In this document: in pieces, positions 22,533 to 29,955 of the stretch
Layout of the letters: each line of letters begins with the position of its first letter
How positions within the stretch are numbered: the stretch's first letter is position 1
Source: JACJWR01 sp964627505
Lineage (GTDB): Bacteria; Actinomycetota; Actinomycetes; S36-B12; UBA10799
Assembly (NCBI GenBank): GCA_964627505.1
Contig: CAZVKB010000021.1
Location: 1 to 30,969, forward strand
Length of the DNA stretch: 30,969 nucleotides
Reading direction: 5' to 3'
Notes under the pieces: generated by a model
Told to the model about the DNA's origin: nothing
The model's input: only the letters and a program-made list of their open reading frames with translations
The model's database searches: none
Made by a program: the position numbers and the translations under genes

Positions 22533-22538
22533 AGGGTA
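22533..22538 (-). promoter_or_regulatory. -10 box of a probable leaderless transcript (oxidoreductase/RRE2 operon)
   Basis: On the minus strand TACCCT is followed by 6 nt (gcgaac) and the ATG at 22526. The hexamer fits TANNNT and the spacing fits other genes here. Confidence 0.45.
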
Positions 22539-22682
22539 CCTGTTGCTGGCGGGGTTATTGGGTTCTGATTCTCAATCAGGCTAGTTGCGACCGGTGCGCC
22601 CAAGCCCCAGTCTTGGATGCTTCATCTGTGCTTCTCTCGCGCCGTGGTGTAACGCGGCCGGCGGTGCCGGGAACATAGGAGT

Positions 22683-23411
22683 GTGAGCAGCGATCTGAAT
22701 GACGACACCGCCGACTGGCTTGGTGACCTCTTTCACCGCCACGCCACTGCCATCTTGGCATATGCCTGGCGGCGACTGGAGTCCCGCGAGGACGCCGAAG
22801 ATGTGGTGACGGAAGTCTTCACCATTGCCTGGCGGCGGCGGGCCGACGTCCCATCTGACGCTCTCCCGTGGCTATACGCCACAGCCGCGAACGTGGTTGC
22901 CCACTCTGCCCGTTCGCTGGCTCGGCGACGAAATCTGGTGAATCGACTCGCCCTCGTGCGGCCGGAGACGGGCAGCGATGATCCGGCCTCCCAGGTGGCC
23001 AACGCCATCGATGCCCATGACGTGGTAGTTGGGGCTCTCTTGGAGATGTCGGACGACGATGCCGAAATCCTGCGGCTGTGGGCTTGGGAGCAACTCTCGC
23101 CGACCGAGATCGCGGCAGTCCTTGCATGCACTTCGGGCACTGCTCGCACGCGACTGCATCGGGCGCGAACCCGGTTACGTGCAGCGCTGCACGAGCGCGG
23201 GGTCGGCGAATTGGCCGCGCCTGTCGAAGACGCTCACACATCTTTGCCGACCCTCGCCGCGGACACCTCACGTGCAGGCGCAGCGGTGCACCGTGACCCA
23301 TCGGCGAATGCCGCCGCCCCGACGACCGCCCAAGGTGACACCCCACACCAAACTCCGGATTCCCACCCCTCCCATGCTCAACCAGCGACACGACCAGAGG
23401 ACCTCTCATGA
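22683..23411 (+). CDS. ECF-like RNA polymerase sigma factor
   Basis: 242 residues. Region 2 is visible as F-H-R-H-A-T-A-I-L-A-Y-A-W-R-R-L-E-S-R-E-D-A-E-D-V-V-T-E-V-F, and region 4 as A-E-I-L-R-L-W-A-W-E-Q-L-S-P-T-E-I-A-A-V-L-A-C-T-S-G-T-A-R-T-R-L-H-R-A-R. The spacing lacks region 3, as in group 4 (ECF) sigma factors. About 65 residues rich in Pro, Ala, Thr and His follow region 4, an unusual disordered tail. GTG at 22683 has GAACAT (22671-22676) 6 nt upstream, a partial -10 for a leaderless transcript. The next gene overlaps by 4 bp (ATGA), so the two form a pair. Confidence 0.85.
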   Translation: MSSDLNDDTADWLGDLFHRHATAILAYAWRRLESREDAEDVVTEVFTIAWRRRADVPSDALPWLYATAANVVAHSARSLARRRNLVNRLALVRPETGSDDPASQVANAIDAHDVVVGALLEMSDDDAEILRLWAWEQLSPTEIAAVLACTSGTARTRLHRARTRLRAALHERGVGELAAPVEDAHTSLPTLAADTSRAGAAVHRDPSANAAAPTTAQGDTPHQTPDSHPSHAQPATRPEDLS

Positions 23412-24670
23412 ACGATCAGAGCACGCAAACGCACGGAGAGGCTGACCTGCGGGCGCTGCTGGCCGGCGTCGACCCGATCGTCGGCGAAACTCCGCTGGCC
23501 TCCGAGGCTCTGCTGGTGAGAATTCGCAGTCAACTCCGCAGCGATCCCACGCTAGAGTCCGGTGCGCAGTCCGATCGCACTGCGCCGTTGCCAAGCACCG
23601 ATTCGGCAGCCAACGAGGATGCACCCAGGGCCAACTGGCTGGGGCGACATTGGCAAGGTCTGCTGCTTGCGGCAGCTTGCGTGGTCAGCATTGCGCTGGC
23701 TGCTGGGCTGTTGCTGCCAACCTTCGTCGGGAGCATCAGCGGTGGGGATGTGACCGCGAGTTCTCGAGAGGCCGCGGAGGCAGAGGCAAACCCCGGCGTA
23801 GCCGCCGCCCCGGACGCCCCGGACGCTCCGAGCATGCCAGATACCGCTTCGTCGCTGGATTCGACACAGTCAGCTGGCGAACCTGTTGCCACTGCCCTGT
23901 TGGTGCGTTCCGCCAGCCTCTTGGTGGGCACCGAGGACATCAGCGCAGAACGCGATCAGTTCGTTTCCGACATCCTCGCCATGGGCGGACGGGTGATGAC
24001 TGAGTCCACGATCAATGCCGCTGCGGGCAGCCTCGGCAGCGGTGACACCATGACACGAACGGAAGGCGGGGCTAACCCCGATGCTGCTTTTACGCAACCG
24101 GACTATGGCGTAAGTTCCGGGTACCAGCCGTTCCCCTGGTACCCCAGTGGACCCGGAGTCTGGATCAGCGTCGAAGTCCCGGTCTCGGAGTATGACCGCG
24201 CGGTTGCGGCGGCCCGCGCCACCGGTGAGGTCGTTCGGCTCGAACAGTCCAGCTCAGATGTCACCACCCAGATGGCCGACCTCGATGGCCGAATCGCGGC
24301 CTTGGAATCTTCACTTACCCGGTTGACCTCGCTGATGGGGCAAGCCGCCAGTGTGTCGGATGTGATTGCTCTGGAGGCAGCTATTGCGCAGCGCCAGGCA
24401 GAACTCGACTCGCTGCGCGCCCAGCAGAGCGCCTTGGCGAACCAGACGGCGATGTCACAAGTGTCGCTGACGCTGATGAGTGTGGAAGATGCCAACGCTG
24501 CTGTCTCTCCCACACCACCGTCTAATACCTGGTGGGAAACATTCGTGAGCGGGTTGGCCGGACTGTGGGTGTGGCTCGGCAGGGCGCTGTTCATCATGTC
24601 GCCGGTGCTGATTGCTGTTGGCTTCATTACTTTGGCCCGGCGTCGACGTGGCCGGGCTACGCACAAGTGA
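23408..24670 (+). CDS. DUF4349 membrane protein, candidate anti-sigma partner
   Basis: 420 residues. A cytoplasmic N terminus (1-80) containing L-R-A-L-L-A-G-V-D-P resembles the N-terminal part of actinobacterial membrane proteins encoded after ECF sigma genes. A membrane segment follows at about 83-108. The outside part carries DUF4349: R-S-A-S-L-L-V-G-T-E-D-I near 190, then I-S-V-E-V-P-V-S-E-Y-D-R-A-V-A-A and a helical stretch at about 285-350 likely to form a coiled coil (A-L-E-S-S-L-T-R-L, A-Q-R-Q-A-E-L-D-S-L). A second membrane segment near 388-411 ends in a basic R-R-R-R-G-R tail. Coupling to the sigma gene suggests it senses an envelope signal and holds the sigma factor; this is inferred. 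Confidence 0.78.
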   Translation: MNDQSTQTHGEADLRALLAGVDPIVGETPLASEALLVRIRSQLRSDPTLESGAQSDRTAPLPSTDSAANEDAPRANWLGRHWQGLLLAAACVVSIALAAGLLLPTFVGSISGGDVTASSREAAEAEANPGVAAAPDAPDAPSMPDTASSLDSTQSAGEPVATALLVRSASLLVGTEDISAERDQFVSDILAMGGRVMTESTINAAAGSLGSGDTMTRTEGGANPDAAFTQPDYGVSSGYQPFPWYPSGPGVWISVEVPVSEYDRAVAAARATGEVVRLEQSSSDVTTQMADLDGRIAALESSLTRLTSLMGQAASVSDVIALEAAIAQRQAELDSLRAQQSALANQTAMSQVSLTLMSVEDANAAVSPTPPSNTWWETFVSGLAGLWVWLGRALFIMSPVLIAVGFITLARRRRGRATHK

Positions 24671-24724
24671 GTCTTCCCCCTAAAGGCTGGGCATAGCACC
24701 GAGCTGCACATGCGGATACGGGAC

Positions 24725-24730
24725 TAACAT
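24725..24730 (+). promoter_or_regulatory. -10 box of a probable leaderless transcript (lipase-like gene)
   Basis: TAACAT followed by 6 nt and the ATG at 24737. The hexamer is flanked by CGGGA (24718-24722) and TCCCG (24730-24734), a short inverted repeat that could be an operator half-site pair. Confidence 0.5.
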
Positions 24731-24736
24731 CCCGAT

Positions 24737-25864
24737 ATGGCCACCTCAACATGGCTCCACCGCGCCCAAGGCACCATTCCGGCGTCCACAGCGTCGGGCA
24801 TCGCAGCATTGCTGGTTCCGCTCGCCTTTGCCAGCGGTTGTGGCTCGACAGGTGAAGCCACCCTGCCCGCCGCTACTGGATCGACGACACCGGCCCAGTC
24901 CGCACCAGCCGACAATCATGCAGTTGTGCTCGTGTCAGGTCTTGCCACGCAGACCCCATTCACCACCGCAACGGAAGCGTGTACCACTGGCCTCTCCGCC
25001 GGGGATTCCGTCTCGGCCCTGCGCGACCATCTCGTGGCAGCCGGGAACCAGGTGTTCACCGCGCCCGCCCAGATCGGACCGGGCGAGATCAGCGCCACCA
25101 CCGGACCCAACGCCTCTTCAGGCTGCCCGCCGGCACTCCCTGCCAGCCTCACCATCGACACCACAGCCGGAATCAACGCCGGTGGCGCCCAACTGGTGTC
25201 GTTCGTGAACTACCTGTACGACCAGTACGGAATCACCTCGATCGACTTCGTGGGTCATTCGATGGGTGGGTTGTTTGCCAGGTCGGCTATCGGCAACGTC
25301 GACGGTACCGCGGGCGACGTCGACGTGACCTCGCTCATCACCCTCAGCACACCTTGGACGGGTGCGTACCCAGCCGACTACGCCGAGGGCGCACTCGACC
25401 TTTCCGTCTGCGGCGATGAGCCAACGTGTTTACAGGTGCTCCCTGACTACAAGTCCAAACTCAGCGAACCCGAGGGGCCAGACGGCGCCGCCAATGCAAT
25501 CAGCACTGGAGACCTACAGGGGCCCGAAGGTTGGAACGAAGCTCAGGGTGCTGATCTCAACGGGATCCCTGTGACGTTAATCGCTGGCGATTTCTTCACC
25601 TTGCCCGACGGTAATGCTGCGGTATGGCCCAACGACGGGATCGTCGCCGAGAACAGCGCTCTAGCGCGCGGCATCAGCGGCGATCCGCTGCGTGTTCGCT
25701 CCTGCCTCGTGCGACCCGATCTGCATACCACTGCTTTGGCGGAGGCACAGGGGCTGCCCTGGTCGTCGGCGATTACGTGGGATCCGGTGGTTTTGGTCGC
25801 CGTCTCGGTGGCGGTGCGCGACGTGCGTGCGGGCAGCAGCACAGGCGATACCAGCGACTGCTAG
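24737..25864 (+). CDS. Secreted lipase/esterase-like lipoprotein (alpha/beta hydrolase)
   Basis: 375 residues. The N terminus has a hydrophobic stretch ending F-A-S-G-C, a plausible lipobox giving lipidated Cys35, then a Ser/Thr/Pro/Ala-rich linker to about residue 60. The catalytic domain opens V-V-L-V-S-G-L and has the nucleophile elbow F-V-G-H-S-M-G-G (Ser175), with T-L-S-T-P-W-T-G after it, as in class 2 and PGAP1-like lipases. A late D-L-H-T-T segment may supply the histidine, and P-N-D-G-I-V-A-E resembles the end of such lipases. It likely acts on esters at the cell surface. It stands alone, separated by 66 bp from the DUF4349 gene. Confidence 0.75.
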   Translation: MATSTWLHRAQGTIPASTASGIAALLVPLAFASGCGSTGEATLPAATGSTTPAQSAPADNHAVVLVSGLATQTPFTTATEACTTGLSAGDSVSALRDHLVAAGNQVFTAPAQIGPGEISATTGPNASSGCPPALPASLTIDTTAGINAGGAQLVSFVNYLYDQYGITSIDFVGHSMGGLFARSAIGNVDGTAGDVDVTSLITLSTPWTGAYPADYAEGALDLSVCGDEPTCLQVLPDYKSKLSEPEGPDGAANAISTGDLQGPEGWNEAQGADLNGIPVTLIAGDFFTLPDGNAAVWPNDGIVAENSALARGISGDPLRVRSCLVRPDLHTTALAEAQGLPWSSAITWDPVVLVAVSVAVRDVRAGSSTGDTSDC

Positions 25865-25901
25865 TCACACCCGCTACGACCGCTCGACGCGGCCAAGGCG
25901 A

Positions 25902-25951
25902 GCCTGATTTGCAGCCAGGGCTAGCCTGATTTGTAGCCAGGGCTAGCCTGA
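25902..25951 (+). repeat. 22-bp tandem repeat carrying the -10 box of the DUF2804 gene
   Basis: Copy 1 (25902-25923) and copy 2 (25924-25945) differ at one base (gcctgatttgC/Tagccagggcta), and a partial third copy, gcctga, follows. The TAGCCT at 25944-25949 lies 6 nt before the ATG at 25956, a leaderless -10 layout, and the same hexamer occurs at 25922-25927 in the preceding unit junction. The whole 91-bp spacer 25865-25955 holds no other feature. Confidence 0.75.
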
Positions 25952-25955
25952 AGTT

Positions 25956-26981
25956 ATGAGCGACCTGCAACTCATCGGACCCGACGGTCAGCCGCGATTT
26001 GGATATTTCGACCCCACCCCAGATGTGATCAACGTCGCTGATTTCGACTATCGAACTCCTACGCACGGTCGGCAGTTGCCTGGGCGCAAGTGGCTGGACT
26101 ACAAACAGTTCCAATACATCGGCGTCATTTGCGACGACCTGCTGTTGGGCTGTGCCTTGGGCGACTTCCGCTATCTGGGTCTCGCCTTCGTTTACACCTA
26201 CGAACCAGCCACCGGCACGCTGACCGAGTTCAGCGCGAAACTTCCGCTGGGCCGCGGTATTTCGCTAACCAATCGGCCGGTCGATGGCACTGGGGAGTTC
26301 ACCTCGGGGGGAAACCGGATTCGGATCACTGCCGACCCGAGCCCGCGCACAGTCACCCTCGACGTGCATTTGAAGTCCGGGCTGACGGCCAACGTGGGTT
26401 TCAGCATCGACGATCCGACGTTTCAGCCCATGGCCGTGTGTACCCAAATCGCGCGCCACGGCTGGGTATTCACCCAGAAGATTGCCGGGGTTCCGTGCCA
26501 CGGAGACGTCACGGGCCCTTTTGGTCACATCGACCTGGCGGATGCCGGAGCCTACGCACACTACGACTATTCCGTGGGCTACATGCGCCGCGAAACGTTT
26601 TGGAACTGGGCGTGTTTCGCCGGGGCCAACGACGGTCACGCCGTCGGGTTGAATCTGTCCTGCGGAGTCAACGAGACAAGTTTCAGCGAAAACTGCTTCT
26701 GGGTTGATGGCACGCTGCACCCGGTGGGGTTGGCGAAGTTCGACTACAACCGCGCAGATCCAGGCAGTCAGCCGTGGCACATCAGCACTGCCGACGGCGC
26801 TGTCGACTTGGATTTCGAACCGGCCGGTATTCATGAAGAGAAAGTCAACGCGATCGTCATCGTCAGCGACTTCAAGCAATTGTTCGGCCGGTTCTCGGGA
26901 ACACTCACCACCCCGGACGGCACCACAATCGACATCGCTAGCCAATACGGCTTCGTCGAGGACCAGTTCGCCAAATGGTGA
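25956..26981 (+). CDS. DUF2804 family protein
   Basis: 341 residues, about the usual length of DUF2804 proteins. The pattern matches that family: an opening P-x-F-G-Y-F-D, then W-L-D-Y-K-Q-F-Q-Y-I-G-V, many beta strands, E-T-F-W-N-W-A-C-F-A-G near 210-220, N-E-T-S-F-S-E-N-C-F-W-V-D-G and a Q-Y-G-F-V-E-D C terminus. The function is not established; the fold resembles lipocalin-like or hydroxyneurosporene-synthase-like (CrtC) beta barrels acting on lipids, which I state as recollection only. No signal peptide. It follows the lipase-like gene on the same strand but has its own promoter-like element. Confidence 0.8.
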   Translation: MSDLQLIGPDGQPRFGYFDPTPDVINVADFDYRTPTHGRQLPGRKWLDYKQFQYIGVICDDLLLGCALGDFRYLGLAFVYTYEPATGTLTEFSAKLPLGRGISLTNRPVDGTGEFTSGGNRIRITADPSPRTVTLDVHLKSGLTANVGFSIDDPTFQPMAVCTQIARHGWVFTQKIAGVPCHGDVTGPFGHIDLADAGAYAHYDYSVGYMRRETFWNWACFAGANDGHAVGLNLSCGVNETSFSENCFWVDGTLHPVGLAKFDYNRADPGSQPWHISTADGAVDLDFEPAGIHEEKVNAIVIVSDFKQLFGRFSGTLTTPDGTTIDIASQYGFVEDQFAKW

Positions 26982-27023
26982 GACTACGCGGGTTCGCCAC
27001 GCTTTCCCTGGCGGTATAAAAGC

Positions 27024-29945
27024 GTGAGTGCGCAACGTGCGCATGGTCAGGTCAATAATGACCGCGTGCCTCAGTTTGCCTCGCCGCCGATAGTGGGGCG
27101 GGACTCTGAAGTGGCACAGATTGGCCGGGCGATCGCCGACGCACCGCATCATCTCTCGACGTTGATTGACATCACTGGACCGCAAGGCATCGGCAAATCC
27201 ACGCTGCTCACTACCGCAGCCGAGTTGGCGATGGCGGCTGGAATGACCGTTGTGCGTGCCAGCGGCTACCGCGGCGAGCAGGACTTTCCCTACGGTGTGA
27301 TCCGGCAACTGCCCGGTCTTGAGAATCTCCCGACAGCACCCGCCCACGACCGACGCCCAAACCCAGACTCAGACCACCCAATGGCCCACACCTCGAATTG
27401 GCCAACGGCGTCACCGGACACTTCGAATACCACGCCTCTGGCGGATCATCTCGGCGTGTCTCTCGCGGACACCCTGCGCGCCATTCGCCGTCACATCACC
27501 ACCCTGACTCGCGGACGCAATCTTGCACTGATCATCGACGGCTTCGACTGGGTGGATGACGATTCCCAACGCGCGTTGGCCTATATCTGTCGCCGCGGGG
27601 TGGGGGTGCCCATGGTGATGGTGACAGCGGCCCGATCAATCGACCTCACCCGCTCGATGCGACTGGCAGCGGAACACGTCGAGCACCTTCGCGTCGGAGC
27701 GATGTCCGACGAATCCCTCGCGCTGCTACTGCCGAAACTGGCACCGACGGTGCGCGAGAGCATTGTGAGCCGGGCAGAGGGCAATCCGTTCTTTGCGATT
27801 GAACTGTCTCGACATCTCGAATCGTCAGACCCAGGCGCCACACCCGAGGTCCCCCAGACAGTGACCGATGCAGTCCTGACCGATCTCGCAACCGTGTCAG
27901 GTTCTGCTGGTGCCTTTGCCCAAGCAGTGTCGGTGTTGGGCGACGGGTGCAACGCGTTTACAGCAGGCCGTTTAGCCGAACTGTCGGAGCCTGAGACACT
28001 GGCAGCGCTCGACGAACTGGTGGCGGCGGATCTGATGGTGGCGGTTCCCCCCAACGAAGTGCGCTTCCGCCATTCACTTGTCGCCACCGCGGTCTACGAG
28101 GCGATCGCACCCGGACGCCGACTAGGTTTGCACGCTCACGCGGCACGGCTGATTCAGCATGGCAGCGGCGATCTAGTCGCAGCCGCACGTCACCTGATCG
28201 TCACCGCGCCAGTGGGCGATGCTGATGCGATCGATCTGATCACATCTGCGGCCATGTTGCGACGCGGTTCCACTCCCCGTGTCACGGCGGAAATGAGTCG
28301 AGCCGCCATGGCTCTCCTGCCAGACAGCGGGCCGTTGACCGATCGGTTACCCCTGCTGGAAAGCTTGCTGGCGGATGCGCTTATTCGCACCGGTGATTTG
28401 GAGCCAGCCGAAGCGATGCTCCGGCAAGCGTTGCTGACGCTGGCTCCAGACAATCTCGTAGTAAAGGCGTGGCTAACGGCATCGCATGTGCGGGTTCAAC
28501 GTTGGCTCGGCCGGAATGACACAGCAGTAGCCAACCTCACGAGTGCCCTGACCGACCTGCCAGCGCACCATCACTTTGAGCGCGGAATGCTGGAAGGCAT
28601 GCTGGTGGTCGAGACCACTCGGATCCCAGATGTCGCCCTCATGCGCGCATATGCCGAGTCTGGGTTGGCGAATGCCACTGCGAGTGGGCAGCCCGCTCTC
28701 ACACTGTCGATTTTAATCGCCCAAGCTATGGCCGAATCCGTGTGCGGGGACGTCGAGGTGGCACTCACTCTCACCCGCACCGCCGATGACATGTTGGCTC
28801 ACCTTCCCACTGAACATGTGGAGTTGGCCACGGACGCCGTTACCTTGCTGGCCTCAGTGGAGAACTGGCTAGGCCGCAGCGAAGCCGCATTGGCGTGTGC
28901 CGCTCGCGGTAGGGAGATGGCCACCGCAGTGGACAACTACATGGCGGAGTTTTGGTTTACCACAGCCGCCACCTCCGCGCTTGTGTCACTTGGGCGTCTG
29001 CGCGACGCAGCAGACATGGCAGAGTCGGCGGAAGCAATCGCACGCGGCACCGAAAATCCGGCGGTGATCGCGGTTGCACTGGCGCAAAGTTGCGATGTGC
29101 AGGTACTGCAAGGTGATTTTGCGTCAGCTCGCACGTTGCTGCCGGAGTGTTTGGCCTTCATCGACCTCGTTCGTGATTCGAACCTGCGGCTGTCTGCGGT
29201 GACGCTGTTGCTCCCGGCATTGGTTGGTCTGCACCGATCGGAACAGGCCGTCGTATCAGTGGCCGCTGTTACCCGTAGCGCCGATCTACCCGAGATTCCC
29301 GCGCCGCAGCGCGCACTGATCCAGGAATTTCTGGTGATCGCCGAATTGCAGCGCGATGAGCTTGCAGGAGCACAGATGTGGGCGGATCGCGCAGTTGCCA
29401 GTATCCGCTCCTGCGATGTGGCGATGTCGCACAGTGCCGCTCTGCGCGCGAGTGCTCGGGCGCGATCAGCCGCGGGCGACCAAGAGGGCGCGGTTGCGGA
29501 CGGCCTTGCGGCGGTGGCCGCTGCCCGCATGTGTATGCGGCCGTTGGATCTCGCGCAGTCTCTGCGTGTAGCCGCGAGTTCGATGGTAGCCCTGGGCAAA
29601 ACAGCAGAGTCCGTCACACTGCTGACAGAAGCCGCCGAAATCTTCGCCGCCTGCGGAGCGCGCGGGGACGTGGCACACGTGCGTGGCCTACTGCGCGAAC
29701 TCGGTGTCCGGTCACAAGGACGACGTCGATCTTCGCAATCGTTCGGTCTGGGTTCGTTGAGCGAACGAGAGTCAGAGGTGGCCGCGATGATCGCTGCGGG
29801 GGCGACCAACGGCGACATTGCCGAGCAGTTGTTCATTAGCGTGCGGACCGTGGAGGCACATGTCAGCCGGATCCTGCGCAAACTTCAAGTGGACTCCCGA
29901 GCCGGGATCGCTGAACTTGTGAACCGCGGTCGTATTGGCCGGTGA
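27024..29945 (+). CDS. LuxR-family transcriptional regulator of LAL type (AAA ATPase + HTH)
   Basis: 973 residues. The N-terminal STAND-type ATPase has P-P-I-V-G-R-D-S-E before the Walker A G-P-Q-G-I-G-K-S-T (52-60) and Walker B L-A-L-I-I-D-G-F-D-W-V-D-D-D (167-180). Between them sits a hydrophilic insert (about 105-138) rich in Pro, Asp and Thr. A long helical, TPR-like middle follows, then a C-terminal LuxR HTH (L-S-E-R-E-S-E-V-A-A-M-I-A-A-G-A-T-N-G-D-I-A-E-Q-L-F-I-S-V-R-T-V-E-A-H-V). Such regulators activate transcription on sensing a ligand. Start GTG 27024; TATAAA at 27015-27020 lies only 3 nt away, so if it is a -10 box the true start may be the in-frame GTG at 27066. Target genes unknown. 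Confidence 0.85.
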   Translation: MSAQRAHGQVNNDRVPQFASPPIVGRDSEVAQIGRAIADAPHHLSTLIDITGPQGIGKSTLLTTAAELAMAAGMTVVRASGYRGEQDFPYGVIRQLPGLENLPTAPAHDRRPNPDSDHPMAHTSNWPTASPDTSNTTPLADHLGVSLADTLRAIRRHITTLTRGRNLALIIDGFDWVDDDSQRALAYICRRGVGVPMVMVTAARSIDLTRSMRLAAEHVEHLRVGAMSDESLALLLPKLAPTVRESIVSRAEGNPFFAIELSRHLESSDPGATPEVPQTVTDAVLTDLATVSGSAGAFAQAVSVLGDGCNAFTAGRLAELSEPETLAALDELVAADLMVAVPPNEVRFRHSLVATAVYEAIAPGRRLGLHAHAARLIQHGSGDLVAAARHLIVTAPVGDADAIDLITSAAMLRRGSTPRVTAEMSRAAMALLPDSGPLTDRLPLLESLLADALIRTGDLEPAEAMLRQALLTLAPDNLVVKAWLTASHVRVQRWLGRNDTAVANLTSALTDLPAHHHFERGMLEGMLVVETTRIPDVALMRAYAESGLANATASGQPALTLSILIAQAMAESVCGDVEVALTLTRTADDMLAHLPTEHVELATDAVTLLASVENWLGRSEAALACAARGREMATAVDNYMAEFWFTTAATSALVSLGRLRDAADMAESAEAIARGTENPAVIAVALAQSCDVQVLQGDFASARTLLPECLAFIDLVRDSNLRLSAVTLLLPALVGLHRSEQAVVSVAAVTRSADLPEIPAPQRALIQEFLVIAELQRDELAGAQMWADRAVASIRSCDVAMSHSAALRASARARSAAGDQEGAVADGLAAVAAARMCMRPLDLAQSLRVAASSMVALGKTAESVTLLTEAAEIFAACGARGDVAHVRGLLRELGVRSQGRRRSSQSFGLGSLSERESEVAAMIAAGATNGDIAEQLFISVRTVEAHVSRILRKLQVDSRAGIAELVNRGRIGR

Positions 29946-29955
29946 TGCCCCACTG

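Noticed and set aside
26265..27347. 360-codon minus-strand ORF over the DUF2804 and LuxR genes.
   Set aside because: It spans two clear genes on the opposite strand and shows no domain pattern; it exists because of codon bias.
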